Position numbers and translations under genes: made by a program. A DNA stretch of 64,000 nucleotides, from NCBI GenBank assembly GCA_021234155.1, contig JAJEKV010000764.1, positions 1 through 64,000 of the forward strand, given 5' to 3'. The stretch's first letter is position 1, and each line of letters starts with the position of its first letter. Shown piece by piece: positions 25,186-36,739 of the stretch. Under the pieces are notes generated by a model. The model saw nothing but the letters and a program-made list of their open reading frames with translations. It made no database searches and had not been told where the DNA came from. The DNA comes from Isoetes taiwanensis. Taxonomy: Eukaryota > Streptophyta > Lycopodiopsida > Isoetales > Isoetaceae.

Positions 25186-25594
25186 AAGAATATAGAAAAC
25201 ATGCAATGGTCAAGAAAAAGCCTGCAAAGTCTTTAACAAAAATATGTATGAATTCACATTGGGTGACGCAAAACCCAAGCAATGTCTGGAGTATTACAAG
25301 TGTTGATTTCTTGCATGAAATTGGAAAGATATATGCCAAATATGGAGCTCATCCTGGGCTCATCTAACAAGGAAAGGAAGCAACATTGTGTGGGCATGTA
25401 GAAAGAGTGGATATAACTTTTGGGCATCTATATAATCGACAAGGACAGACACTAAAAAAATTGAGAATGTGCAATGATTGTCATGATGCAACTAAAATCA
25501 TATCTAAGGTTGAAAAGCGTGAGATTATCATCCGTGAAAATAACTGGGTTCACCATTTTTAGCCAGGGTTTGCTCTTGTCAGGATATGTGGTAA
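25186..25594 (+). pseudogene. Broken E/DYW tail of the PPR gene
   Basis: In the frame one base earlier, the sequence reads RLEEYRKHAMVKKKPAKS, the end of an E domain. Later come HVERVDITFG and LRMCNDCHDATKIISKVEKR, with the zinc-binding CxDCH of a DYW deaminase, then WVHHF. A TAA at about 25365 and a TAG at 25560 interrupt it. After one more lost base, a frame ends CSCQDMW directly followed by TAA (25592-25594). DYW domains normally end in CSCxDYW, so the fossil terminus is exact to the residue with M for Y. As it stands, the editing deaminase domain is not translated with the PPR array. Confidence 0.85.
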
Positions 25595-26400
25595 TGTGTT
25601 CTCATGTCTTCTTATATGCTGTTTGAACGATGAGAAAAACACTCAATGTCAGTATCAGATTGCGACTTCTTCTGTATGGAGTCCATCACTTTGGATCATG
25701 ACCTTTGGAGTGCACTCCTTAGCAGGTATAAATCTCGTATATTCATGGCACGTGGATGATGCTCAATATAGGGGGATAAATACATATCAGACATGCGACA
25801 CACCAAAATAGCATTCAATATAGAGAGAGAGAAAGTATTTTCGATTTATTTCTCAAATTGATTGTCCTATATTGGTCAAACTGGAGTTTGAAGACCAAAT
25901 CCTAGTTCCATCCGGATGTGAACGCTTACAGATATAGCTGAAGGTGAAGCACCTATTTGTTACGGAACAAACTGCTATTCCACCATCTCAGGTAAACCAT
26001 AAGGGTAACAAAGGGCCACTCTTTTTGGATTGCCCGAAGGGCAAACTCTAGGCACCGTGTGTGAGGAAATTTCCAGTGGATATTTCAAATCGATGGTGGA
26101 TGTATGGCCTGCTGCAGAAGTGTGTGATCGCGATTGCCTCTTTGCTAAGAGTGACAGTGATGAAGCAGAGATTTCTTATGCACCAGTCTCTTTTTAAATT
26201 GAACAGCGCATACTTTCAGTCATGGCAGTTTCATTTGTTTGCATGTAGTTTGTGGAAGTAATGTGAACACAGAAGATGTGTGGAGCTTGAATAGGTTGGC
26301 ATTACACTTCATTCTGGTTTGATATTGGAAGAGATATGCTTGGAATACTTAGGTAAAATGAATTTACTCAGCTTGATTTCCTTGAATCAGCTTCTTCCAC
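25595..26400. other. PPR 3' flank, no recognised gene
   Basis: Short open frames only, with no motif I recognise. It probably contains the PPR 3' UTR and then an unassigned spacer up to the NBP35 relic. Confidence 0.45.
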
Positions 26401-26401
26401 T

Positions 26402-27025
26402 CCAGATTGCCCAGGCACTGAAGCAGAAACTGTTGGCAAGGCAGCAGCTTGCAAAGGATGCCCAAACCAACAAATTTGTGCTACTGCACCTGATCCCAGT
26501 ACAAATTTCTAGTGCAAAATTTATTTTGGGTCATGTGAGCGTAGGCATTTTCCCAGGTATCTTTGGAACATATGATTCTCTTTTGTGGTTTAATAGTTTT
26601 TAGGGATGCTTAAATTAACAAGGTTTGTGCTACACATTTTAAAGGATTTAATTGCAGTGCGAATTTTGGATACAAAGCTGGTTTGTTAGGTTTTTTTTAT
26701 CTTGGTAGAGCATTAATATTTTCTGTCGGCGGTTTCCAATAGAAGATTTGTAATGTTTCTGAAAGGTTTGCTAGCTGTAGTAAATATGATTTCAATGTGG
26801 CAGATCCTGTTGCAATTGGAGAGCACAAGCCTAATAAAACATAAGGTGCTTGTATTGTCTGGGAAAGGTGGTGTAAGCCAAAGCACCTTTGCTTCATAAC
26901 TTGCTTTTGCACTAGCTGAGATGGACGAGCAAGTACGGTTACTAGACATTGTTATCTGTAGACCAAGCATACCTAAAATGCTTGGCCTTTAAGGTCATAA
27001 GATAGATCAAAGTAACCTGGGATGG
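26402..27025 (+). pseudogene. NBP35: NBP35-like Fe-S scaffold relic
   Basis: At 26402-26500 one frame reads [20 protein letters not shown] then [11 protein letters not shown]. This is the N-terminal C-x13-C-x2-C-x5-C cluster ligand of NBP35, the cytosolic iron-sulfur assembly P-loop scaffold. After a gap that looks like an intron, 26840-27025 reads HKVLVLSGKGGVSQSTFAS-stop-LAFALAEMDEQ and PSIPKMLGL-stop-G, then QSNLGW. The Walker A should be SGKGGVGKST, so its key Gly-Lys is lost. Two stops interrupt the frame. The parts are in the right order, so this is a decayed gene copy. Nothing downstream of QSNLGW is recognisable. Confidence 0.85.
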
Positions 27026-29100
27026 TCCATCAAATGGTGGCACAAGAATTCTCATATTTTCTACTCTTGAATGCAAAACTGGATCTTCAATTTTGCAGCT
27101 TTGCCTTTGTGCATCAAGTTAAGAGGAGGTAAGTTGCAGATTTTTATTCCATTCTTAAGATTATGCAGCAAATGTGTAAGATGGCACATTAGGTGTCGAG
27201 ATTTGTGCAATAACAGGAATTCAATATATGCAGTAGTTGCCGCGCTGTTATGACAAATTTTATGATGCTAATCTAGAGATAATATCTATTATCTAGCGGC
27301 TGAATGTTAGATTAGGAACTTGTAGTTCGTTTTACTCAACAATTTAGAACTGCTCTATTTTTTTATGGAGTACTGGTTGCATAAACCATTCCAATTGCTT
27401 GCGCTTTCACTTATGCCTGCATTTGGTATCTTATGATTTTAATTTTGTTTCGAATCTAGTTTTTGAATGTAGGAAAGTAGACTTTTTTATTGCTTGTTTC
27501 TGCAGGTGAAATGATACACGGGACTTCCAAAAGCAGGTGCTTTCAAAAGCAAGGTGGTATGGTACTTCACCAACAAAACAAGAGACAGTCAATGCCATTA
27601 TTAACCAGGAAAATGAAGAAGGGACAATTCTTGTTCTGGATGAAGTAGTAACTTTTGAATTTTTTTTCTATGTGGTTCTAGTAGAATGATAATAACCTAT
27701 TGTTTCAGGTGATCCAAACAACAGTAGGTGGTCTTGGGCAGTTGAAATTGGAGGAGACCCTTTGTGGCACAAATTTTGTTGACTGTCTTGAAAACTTGTT
27801 TGAACAGACAGGTCCTTAAAAAGGCTTCAGATGTGATACTTCAAAAGCTTCCTTGATGTATTTTCAACAAGGATAGCTAAAGGAAGCCTCACATATCCAT
27901 TTAAGTGAATGTGCAACATCATCTGCCCTGTAGGGGGCCCAAGCTTCTTGCAGACTGTGTGACACGTTTTGCAAGGATCACAAAACTCTAGCTTGACAAA
28001 GCTTTGGGTAGAACCAACGTGGATAATTTTTTATGCACAGGAATCTTGGTCTATAAACAAAGCAAGGCAATTAGTGGCAAAAGCAAAGATCACATATTGG
28101 CATGACATGTAGTCTATCTGAAATTAGTGTCAATGAATATATTTAGGTTGATAAGCTTCTATAGAAAGGTCTTGGTGGTTTGGATGTTGATGCTGCCATT
28201 CCCCACAGAGACTGGCAAGACAAGCAAAAAATGAAATTTTGTTCAGTCGTTTTTTTTATTAACTCCCACGAACTACTATTAATGACCTTTTAATATATGG
28301 AACATGAACATGAATAAACAATGCGCAAAGGATTGCCCTCCTGAAGTGACTTACGGAACATTTATGTTTTTATTTGTTGAGAAATAAAAAGAAATTATTT
28401 TACAGATGAGGATCCCTCGCAAAAAATATTCTTGTCATAGCTTTAGATATGAGACTAGCAAAGTTAAGATACAACTAGTAAAGCAAAGTGATATACATTG
28501 ATTGACCTATGGTTGCAACAACTTAGGGTGAAATCACACCTACGGCCGCCCGGAAATGATCGTTTTATGTCTTGGGCAGGTCTTCGAGATGCCCAAGAAA
28601 TCAGGATCACACCTGCGCCTAAGATCAAACCGCCACATCATAAACTTGACCAGAATCGATGAACCCCAAAATCGTTCTTGCTGTTCCGATTTTATTCAAC
28701 GGATTAGACTGTTTGCTGCTGAATAAACCACTACGGGCCTCTTCAAGCAAGAAAAATTCGAATTTGGGCTTATCTTTATTTCTCCTCGGATTCTTGATGT
28801 TCTAGCTCCTCTGCAAGCATCTTTTGGGATTTTGGCTTCATTTTGAGCAAATTCGGTGAGGAAGCACTCAAATCCATCCTGAATTGCTCAAACAGAAACC
28901 CTAATCGTTGCTCTTCGATATCTTCCTGCACTGTTGGCACTTAGCTGGCAGCGCCCAGGATCGTGGTCAGGGGGCAACCCCCCACCAGGAATTTCGTCTC
29001 CGGCTAAGAATTTTGAGGTTTTGGGCAGTGATAGTATGATAAGAAAAGTGCCTGCCCATGCCAAATGGAATACTGTGTATGGTTCTTGCATTTTTTAAAA
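27026..29100. other. No recognised gene
   Basis: About 2 kb of AT-rich sequence. A few short frames look gene-like but match no family I know, for example one around 27510-27660 with QVLSKARWYGTSPTKQETVN. They could be further relic exons. Confidence 0.4.
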
Positions 29101-30147
29101 CTCGGGCGGCGGCAGATGTGATCTACAAGGTTAATAGAAAAGATCTTGCTTCAAGGCTGAATGATTTGAATGTTCCATAGGATCTGAAAAATGCCATAAC
29201 TTGTTTATATAACTAGGTATTAGTAGAACTCTCATTTCCATTTACTAGATCAGAAAAAATTGCAAATACAACTGGTATAAAGCAGGGCCGCCCATGTTCT
29301 CCTACCCTTTTTGGGTTATTTATTGATGAGCTTGAGAGCTGGTTAGCCAGACTTGGTGGTGTTGAAGCTAGACTTGAAAAATATATTATTCAGCTACTAT
29401 TGTTTGCAAATGACATAGTATTAATCTCCAAATCAGCTAATGGCATGCAACATCATCTAGATGTCCTAGATGCTTTTTGTATCGAGAAACACATATATAT
29501 CAATGTACAAAAGTAAAAAGTTATGGTATTTGGCAGGCATGATAATACAATGTTCTATCGGAGGAATACCCTTGCAGAAAGCGAAAGAGTATGAGTATCT
29601 TGGTGTTGAAATATCACACAATTACAGGTGGAATGTGCGACAGCCCAAAGGAAGGCCTCAGGAGGTCTGCGAGCTCTATACGGTATGTTTCACCAGTGCA
29701 AGATTAATAATTTTGACCTTTGGTATTTAAAATGGTTGCTATTTGGCGTGCAAGTGAAGCCGGTAATCCTTTGTGGCAATCCTATTTGGGGGCCTGGCTT
29801 ATCAATGAAGAGCTGGAATGAAATAGAAAAGTTGCAGAAAAGGTTCTTGCTTGGGGAATTTGGGGTAAAATCCCAAACACCATATGAGATGTTATTAGCA
29901 TAAGCGGGTATGCTTCGACTAGAGGTAAAGGCTCTTTGCAGGACCATAACTTATGTTAAGAGGGTGCTACACATGGAGCATGATACATTTCCTAAATTAA
30001 TCTACATCTAAAGGTTGGTATTTTTGCTATTAAAAAATGGGCACAAAGATGGCTAGGTAATGCAACTTGGACTACAACACTAAATTTTAGGAGGTCCATA
30101 CATAGGTTTCTGAAATAGCTATAAAGAGGATGTGGATATTTGAGTTA

Positions 30148-30290
30148 GAAGATAAGATAAGATAAGATAAGATAAGATGAATTTTTACGTCACGGGGAAC
30201 CCAGCGGGTTATGGGGCCAACACATGCAAGAACAACAAATCTAAAACACAGGGGACTAGGCCCCATCACCAAACACAATAATCAAATATT
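30148..30290 (-). mobile_element. Tiny LINE 3' end, reverse orientation, (GATAA)n tail
   Basis: Read on the minus strand this ends GGCCCCATAACC, GGGTTCCCCGTGACGTAAAAA, then a (TTATC)n tail (30151-30178 as GATAA units on plus). That aligns with the LINE copy 1-3 terminus GGGTCCCATAGACC...GGTCTCCGTGGACGATAAAA. Only about 110 bp of the element remain. It lies inside the LINE at 29.1-31.6 kb, and the word ATAAGATAAGATAA recurs near 30310, perhaps the target site. Confidence 0.65.
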
Positions 30291-30329
30291 AAAAGGCTAC
30301 CAATAATAAGATAAGATAATGCTAATGCT

Positions 30330-31150
30330 AGTGGTAAATTTATGCTTCTAAAATTATCTAGACATAGCCGGGTCCAAGATTGGAAGGCCATTGATCTAGA
30401 ATAATTCTTTGCGCCTCCCACAGCCTGCTTGCCCATTTCTTTTGGTGGTGGGTTGCCCTTACCCTTGCAGAGCTCCTCCTTACGGTTACACAATTGAAGA
30501 GGAGAGAGGTCCTCACATGTCTTGAAAAACTAGTCCCTTTGAGATGGTTTCCATCTTTGAAGAACATGTAATGACTAAGAGTGTCTTGAAACCGAGAACC
30601 AAAAGATGGCGAGGACGATCGCGGTCTTGCCGCTCCCACCCTAGTAGTGGAGACAACTCCACCAACCTTCACATGCATGACATCGATTGAAAAAATTGAG
30701 AGCGACATCCATATCGAGAAAGGGCATCATCTTACGCCTCACGCAAACCCCTATAATCATGCAAGTTCAAGTTCCTAGTAAGCGAGAGATATCGAGGGCG
30801 CTGTTCTGTCGCACGCTTCGACGCGCTGCGACTCTCGGTCCCCAGGGGATTGTGGAGATGTCTATATCGCCCACCTCAACATGTTCCCTTTCAATGTACC
30901 CCGCACTTCGCTTCAATACAATGTTTCTTACGTGGGCTGTAATCTACGTATCTAGTGTCGTCACTGAGGCATCACTTGTGCCCACATCTTGGGCTTTAGG
31001 GTCCGGAACGAAGGCATGTATTAAGCGTAAAGTGTGTCCATCTCAATGGACACGATCATAGATAAATGGCCGTCATTCCTCCCTCCCGGAATGAATGAGG
31101 TGCACTGGTCACGAAGTGTAGGCGGCAAACACTGAACTTGCAGGTCTAGA
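30330..31150 (-). other. Unrecognised inserted sequence
   Basis: This stretch separates the two halves of the 29.1-kb LINE. A minus-strand frame of 116 codons (30708-30358) and neighbouring fragments look like old coding sequence (SFSRHVRTSLLFNC, GPRVAARRSVRQ) but match no family I recognise. The GC content is higher than around it. It may be the 5' part of another retroelement. Confidence 0.4.
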
Positions 31151-31672
31151 GCACTTTGGAGATCCTCCCGATCTTGGAAGGAGATGTTAGAAAGCAGTTT
31201 TATCTGACTAAGATAAATGATTTATAGGAATATAGAGAGCAACAATATCTTCTTTCTCATATAGACAAGAGAAATCGAATGCTCATTTCTCAACTAAGGT
31301 TGTCTTCGCATTCACTTCATATAGAGGCTAGAAGGTGGAATGGTACTCCTCGCAATCAGAGTTTTTGTCCTGGATGTTTAGTGCTAGAAGTTGAAACAGA
31401 AGAGCACGTATTTTTTAGATGTGCTGCATATGTAGATATTCGAAATAGATATGGCATTCAAGCAACCATGCCGAGAGATCTTTTTAAAATGCCAACACAC
31501 CTTCTAAGGTTTTACGTAAAAGCTATCTGGAAAGAAAGCAAAGATATAGTGAGTCTGTTTGAATTGATGAATGACTTTGAGCCCACTTATGCTTTAGAAT
31601 GACTGTCTTGACAAAGATAATATGTATCTTTTTGCCATAGAGGCATGGGGAGCTAAATGGCTTGATCAGTAC

Positions 31673-31940
31673 ATTTATTTATTTATTTATTTAAAAGTGC
31701 CTCTCGTGGAATCCCAACCCAAAACTATACTCGAGTTTTTTTATTTAATTAATTTCTAATCAACCAGTAAATTAACGTTTTAAGTAAGATAGATAATATT
31801 GGTTTAACAATTTTATGCTCCGTGAGGGATTCGAACCTAGGTCTACCCCCAAACCCATTCCAACCACTAGACCAAGCATTAGGCAACCCTTTGTGCGATA
31901 CCTTATCTGTAACCCATACCTTATCTCTAACCCATATTTT
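31673..31940 (-). mobile_element. tRNA-derived SINE
   Basis: On the minus strand the sequence contains TGGTCTAGTGG (31874-31864) and GGTTCGAATCC (31837-31827), 26 nt apart. They match the RNA polymerase III box A and box B of tRNA genes. A tRNA-unrelated body of about 140 bp follows and ends in an (AAAT)n tail (31692-31673). Head, body and short A-rich tail are the plan of plant SINEs. It sits beside the 3' end of the LINE at 31.6 kb. The 5' boundary is uncertain and no clear target duplication was found. Confidence 0.75.
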
Positions 31941-32219
31941 TTTTACTGAACCATTGGATAAAAAACCATTAGATTCGCAAGTTTAAACAATGAATACATC
32001 TACATGCATAAATACACATAAATACATGTAGAGCTTCAAGCAGAGCAGAATCTTCAATCCGATGACAGATAGACCAGGTAATCAATCCGCTGAAGATCCG
32101 CTCCAATCTGGAATTGGAATTAGAGCGCCACACCAGATCTAAGGTGCAAAATCGGAATATAACAAGAGGCAAAATATAGAAGAACAAGAAGCAACAAGAA
32201 CAAAAATATAAACAGGTCT

Positions 32220-32340
32220 ACGTAGATCCGGAAGCAAGAAACATGTCTACGCAGATTCGGAAGCAAGAAACGGATCTACTGGCCGGGGAGTCGAACCCCA
32301 CTAATCCCAACCAGTTACAAATAAGAAGCATAAAACATCT
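32220..32340 (-). repeat. Second tRNA-like box B fragment
   Basis: The minus strand reads GGGGTTCGACTCCCC around 32300-32285, a perfect T-arm-like stem with a box B consensus. No good box A lies upstream. The following sequence carries a 30-bp direct repeat (TAGATC/TTCGGAAGCAAGAAAC). It is probably a SINE remnant; a functional tRNA is unlikely. Confidence 0.4.
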
Positions 32341-32439
32341 GATTTTTTCACAAGAAATCGATTGTGAAACTGGTTTTTTTCTCAAGAACTGGATTTCTTC
32401 ACATGGACGGATTGCCGCCTCTCCATCGCCATCTGCGAC

Positions 32440-32581
32440 CGATTGCGCTCCTCCAAGAACAGGAGCCATCTTCTGCTACCCTGTACCAATCCAAAGCACC
32501 AAAAATAGAACGATTGTGCTCCTCCAAGAACAGAAGCCATGTTCTGCTACCCTGTACCAATCCAAAGCACCAAAAATAGAA
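32440..32581. repeat. 71-bp tandem duplication
   Basis: CGATTG(C/T)GCTCCTCCAAG starts at 32440 and again at 32511, and the whole 71-bp unit ending ...CACCAAAAATAGAA is repeated with four or so mismatches. It keeps a plus frame open across both units but encodes nothing recognisable. The rest of 32582-33013, up to the CCX start, holds no recognised feature. Confidence 0.85.
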
Positions 32582-33013
32582 GTGCAAGTGCGATGCAAAC
32601 TTTCCCAAAAAGACCATGGAAAGAATATTTCAAACCACCCAAACATTGAAAAGCTTCCCCAATCCCTTAAATTGTAATGGGCCGTTCACATGATAGCTTT
32701 TTGGGTCAGCAAATGTAAGCAGCTGATTCCGTGCTGATTCAAATACCTCCAGCTGAATCAGCCACGCGGGTAGCATCCCGCGACAACTGAATCCTCGTAA
32801 CGGGCTGATTTTTTTCTGGCTCAGCTCAAGTTCAGCAAGGACTCAGCCGTCCCACCGGCAATCTGTCCATGTGAACCCAGCATAAAAGGACCTTATATTT
32901 TAAAAAATGTTTTCCGGCAATTGAGACACTTATTATAAGCGCAGTTCTATTCCGCGTTTTGTGACCAGTTTAGGACACTTTTAAATTTACATTTTAGTCT
33001 TCTGCCTCTGGCT

Positions 33014-35022
33014 ATGGAGCCCCGTTTGGCGCCCAGGTTGGGGCATCGAACAGCCATTCTGGCACAGGTACTCCTTCTTTTTGCTCTCGTTCTCACAGCT
33101 TGCTTCCGGATCTGGATCTTAGCAGAGTCTCATAATAGCATTAGGTCTGTTAATCCGCGCCGTTTGCTACAATCTGGTGGGCAGTGTGTGGATATGGATA
33201 TCCGAAGTCAAACATCACCATGCCATTTTGCACTCAAATTCTGTGGAGCAAAGAGGAGCATTTTTAACTATGTTGCGTTGCATTATTGTCAATTGCAAGG
33301 CGGGTATGGGTTTCTGTCCCTCTGTTTCTGTTGGCGGTAATTTGCCTGTTCTTTGCATTGGCAAAACTGCAGAGAATTTTTTTTTCCCCTGTGACTAGCC
33401 ACATGGTGGAAATGCTTAGAATGTCGCCCACAATGGGAGGCGTTACTCTGCTTGCTCTGGGAAATGGGGCCCCTGATGTATTTGCTTCTATGTCTTCAAT
33501 TGGCGAAGGAAGTTCTCCCATTGGATTGGGGGCAATTGTAAGTGCAGGCACATTTGTTTCTGCTTTTGTTCTTGGATCTGTAGCCGTAGCAGCAGCTCCC
33601 TTTCCAGTTAAATCCATCCCATTCATCAGGGATGTACTATTCTATACCACAGCTGTTGCCTTTCTGTTTATCTTGTATCTCAAAGGAGCTGTAACTCTCT
33701 GGCAAGGCATGGCTATGATGCTCTTTTATCTGCTATTTGTTTTCGTAGTTATATTTATGGATCAATTGAAAAGCAAGACGCTTGATACAGAGGAGTTGAC
33801 AGATACTGGTCTCAGGGAACTTGAGGGTGTGAAAGAAAGTGAAATACCTGTTGTGGATTCAAGGCTGGAATCCAGGGCATTTTCTAGGCAGCTTCTTCTG
33901 AACGTGATATCAGGTGATTATGTTCATCTTATTCAAACTGCTAAAATCTTCTTCAGAGAGTGTTGTCACTTGGCGGCTTCACACTGCAGCAAGAGATTTA
34001 AGGTATGGCTTAACATTATAAATATTGAATCATCCGAAGTTATTGTTCAATTAAGATAACGCATTATTATACTAAGTGCTTCAATCTACTGAACTGTCAT
34101 AAAGTTGGATTTAAAGACCTATCAAAAACGTATAGTAAAAGTTTGAAGATTTAGAAATTTAAGAAATGGCAATGCTGATGCTCCTTTCCTGCGAGGATGG
34201 TAGGATTATAATACGAACTTGACTTATAATGCCAACTAAAATGTTTTTCAGGTTAAAGACCTCTTGGAGAAACCACTAGAGGTATTGCTGAAGGCAACCA
34301 TTCCTGAAATTAACCCAGTAAAATGGAGCCGTTCTACTCAACTCTAAATGTTGTTTTCTGCCCTTTGATTGTCCTATACATGTTTGGATCCATGATAATG
34401 GTAACCTTTGATCATAAAATACGTTTCTTCTTCCAACAACAGAGCTACCTCTTTTGGTCACTAGTCCTTGCACAGGATATTCTTTTGGGAGTGACATATT
34501 TTATAACTTGAATAATGAAGCCCCTCAGAGTGGTCAAACCTTTGTTGTTTTATGGCATTCATAATGAGTGTCTTTTGGATATCATTCATGGCTGGCGAGC
34601 TGCTTGGATGTCTAGCTGCACTAGGTGTGATACTAGGGATATCTCCTGCTGTTTTGGGTTTAACAGTACTTGCATGGGGCAATTCTATTGGAGATCTTGT
34701 TGCCGATGTTGCGATAGCTAAGGCAGGCAAACCAGCAATGGCCATAGCAGGTTGCTTTGCAGGCCCTATGTTTAACATGCTTATTGGTGTTGGTTTTGCT
34801 ATTGTCATCTGGACAGCAGACCTTGGAGCTCCAGAGTATTACCTGCAATATCACCCTAGCATCTTTGTTGCATTTATTTTTCTTTTTGCCAGTCTTTTGG
34901 GATCCCTTTTGGTAATAAGCTGTTCAAAATTTCAGGTAACACGTCTCTGGGGTTATTGCCTGATTGCTTTGTATGTTCTCTTTACAATGGCAAGCTTAGC
35001 TGCTGCAGGCTCAGCATTATAG
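33014..35022 (+). CDS. Cation/calcium exchanger (CCX/NCKX6-like), frames broken
   Basis: This is an antiporter of the Na/Ca-exchanger superfamily that moves Ca or monovalent cations against Na, K or H across an internal or plasma membrane. Order: Met 33014, an N-terminal membrane segment (AILAQVLLLFALVLTACF), a Cys-rich loop ending NYVALHYC, then the alpha-1 repeat LLALGNGAPDVFAS at 33450. A central loop follows, then an intron at 34003-34251 (AAG|gtatgg...tttcag|G) and further membrane helices. The alpha-2 repeat LAWGNSIGDLVADVAIAKAG lies at 34670, and TM helices end at 35022. Both acidic signature motifs (GNGAPD, GNSIGD) are intact. The frame changes at about 33300, 34331, 34510 and 34549. 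Each is reconciled by one lost base in a G or T run. It is either a young pseudogene or a working gene with sequence errors. Confidence 0.88.
34003..34251 (+). other. CCX intron
   Basis: A 249-bp GT-AG intron, phase 0, between ...TTTAAG|gtatggc and gtttttcag|GTTAAAGAC. Coding homology resumes immediately after it (VKDLLEKPLEVLL). Confidence 0.85.
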
Positions 35023-35975
35023 CATGACATCCCCAAGTTTATGTGTTCTGTGTGTATAATTGGTCTTATAGTACATTAAACTGCTTTATGTATTGTTCAA
35101 GGGATACCCAAATCAGGACGCCTTGGTATTGTTTTAGGGATGGTCCTGAATCCCTCACTTCAAAATCAAATTTCAAATCTACATCAAATTGGGAAAGCTA
35201 ATGCTGGGAATGCCACCACATAAATACCAGCAACATCCTATGCTTGCAAGTTTTTGGTGTCGATCATCATGTATAAGAAAGTCAAGACCGGTTGATCTTA
35301 ATTTGCCAGCTCCTCATCTTTTCAGGAATTGCGAGGTATTTATTTACCCTTGAGTAGGTAATTTATGAGTCTGTTCTGTTGCTATTACAATGTTGACCCT
35401 TATGTATAATCAATATGTGTCTCCGTCCACAGGTAGTATTTGAGATGGATGCATATCTAAATAACCAACTTTCAGAGGCAAAGTTTCTTACAATGTAAAA
35501 GATTGAAGGTTTGTGCAAGGTACTTGTCTGCCCTTGTTGAGAGGACGTGATTTTGTTACGTCTGGAATGTAAAGAGGTTATTCAATCATCCAGTAGCCGT
35601 CCTATGGCCTGCTAAAAGCACTTGAAAATGTAGTAGGGTTTGAGCTACAAGCAAATATTTGCAGATGTTTCTCAAAAGATTTTGCGGCCCAAACTAAAGA
35701 GAACTGTACACAAGAAAATATTTAGAGATTCTTATGAGATCATCAGGGCTGGGCCTTTAAATCTTTGGCAATTCTTATGAGATCATCGGGGCTTATTATC
35801 TGGAAATCTTTAATAGCGTCGTTTTTCAACGGGCTTTTAAATCTTTGGCAATTGTAAACGTCAAAATGTATTAGGAGCAAAATTCTTCAATTCTTATGAA
35901 TGCTAGGTTGACGTAAGATGACTAAATGATGGGTTCAGGAAAGAATAGCAAGTAGATAGGCTAGACAAGGCAATG

Positions 35976-36032
35976 GACTCTCCGTGGACGATAAAAAATG
36001 GACTCTCCAATTGGTCTCCGTGGAGGCTGCTT
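35976..36032 (+). repeat. Two micro-fragments of the LINE 3' end
   Basis: CTCTCCGTGGACGATAAAAA is followed directly by CCAATTGGTCTCCGTGGA. Both match the last 30 bp of LINE copies 1-3 (CCGATTGGTCTCCGTGGACGATAAAA). They look like the remains of extremely truncated insertions. Confidence 0.6.
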
Positions 36033-36149
36033 CAGCGATTGGACGTCTTGACCTCCGTTTCCAGTCATTTTTGGTCTTCACCTTTCCAGTCATTTTCGGT
36101 CTTCACCTGCAGCAATAGGTAAAATCTTGAAGCAATCTTGAAGTTCGGT

Positions 36150-36235
36150 GGTGCAAAAACAGTGATGGAGTAGCAAAAACCGGTGATGGTGTGGTGCAAA
36201 AACAGTGATGGAGTAGCAAAAACCGGTGATGGTGT
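36150..36235. repeat. 43-bp perfect tandem repeat, two units
   Basis: GGTGCAAAAACAGTGATGGA plus AGTAGCAAAAACC and GGTGATGGTGT repeats without mismatch at 36150 and 36193. Within the unit the word GTGATGG(A/T) recurs, so it grew from a shorter motif. Confidence 0.9.
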
Positions 36236-36701
36236 AGCAATCTTGAAGTTCCGAATTGAGTGATGGCGATGTCCAGCATGTGAACGCCCCAAAATTCTTG
36301 CCGGAGACGTTCACATTGGGGAGGCGCCGGAGACGTTACATGTGAGGCGTCCCTTATCACTTATCAGCTGTAAATTGTCGGCCGTTTCATTGTTGGGCAG
36401 CCCACTCTCAAAACCGGCTAACCGGAGCTGCCCAACACTCTTAAAACCGGCTAACCCGACGTTTGCTTCGCTTTAGCCTGCGGAACTGGTGGCCTTGCTC
36501 TGCTTTTGCGAACTCTGGCCACTATGTTGCGTTAACCAACGGGCACCGCCACACACAGAGAGAAAGTTGTTGCAGGAAAAATGAAGAGAAGCAACAAAAA
36601 TATGTTGGAAGAAGAAGTTTTGCCGGAAAACCGTTTTCAGGTTCCAAATGTAACACCCTGAAAAAGGCACACTGGCAAAGAAAGTGCAAAAACATTTTAA
36701 A

Positions 36702-36739
36702 TAAATAGACGATAAAAAATTTATTCTATTCTATTCTAA
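36702..36739 (+). repeat. Micro LINE end with (TATTC)n tail
   Basis: TAGACGATAAAAAAT is followed by TTATTCTATTCTATTC, the terminal word of the LINE family (GGACGATAAAAA) plus the same pentanucleotide tail as copy 3. Almost nothing else of the element is left. Confidence 0.5.

Larger units (their letters stand above)
29100..31640 (+). mobile_element. 5'-truncated LINE with interrupted ORF2
   Basis: From 29110 a frame reads DVIYKVNRKDLASRL, then GIKQGRPCSPTLFGLFIDEL and LLLFANDIVLISKSANG. That is the reverse transcriptase palm with its catalytic YADD box changed to FAND. Further on come ALYGMFHQCKINNFDLWYLK and the thumb region to about 29900. The C-terminal finger appears only at 31350-31610 (SFCPGCLVLEVETEEHVFFR). 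About 1 kb of foreign sequence separates the two halves. The loss of the second catalytic Asp and the stops make it inactive. It is a different, more AT-rich LINE lineage than copies 1-3. Confidence 0.8.

Noticed and set aside
30150-30180. GATAA repeats as an independent regulatory (GATA) cluster
   Set aside because: They directly follow a recognisable reverse-oriented LINE terminus and are best explained as its microsatellite tail.
32285-32300. A functional tRNA gene
   Set aside because: Only a T-arm/box B is present. No matching acceptor, D-arm or anticodon stem could be built around it.
32243-32677. A 144-codon plus frame
   Set aside because: It is kept open by the 71-bp tandem duplication and shows no recognisable domain; it also overlaps a SINE-like box.
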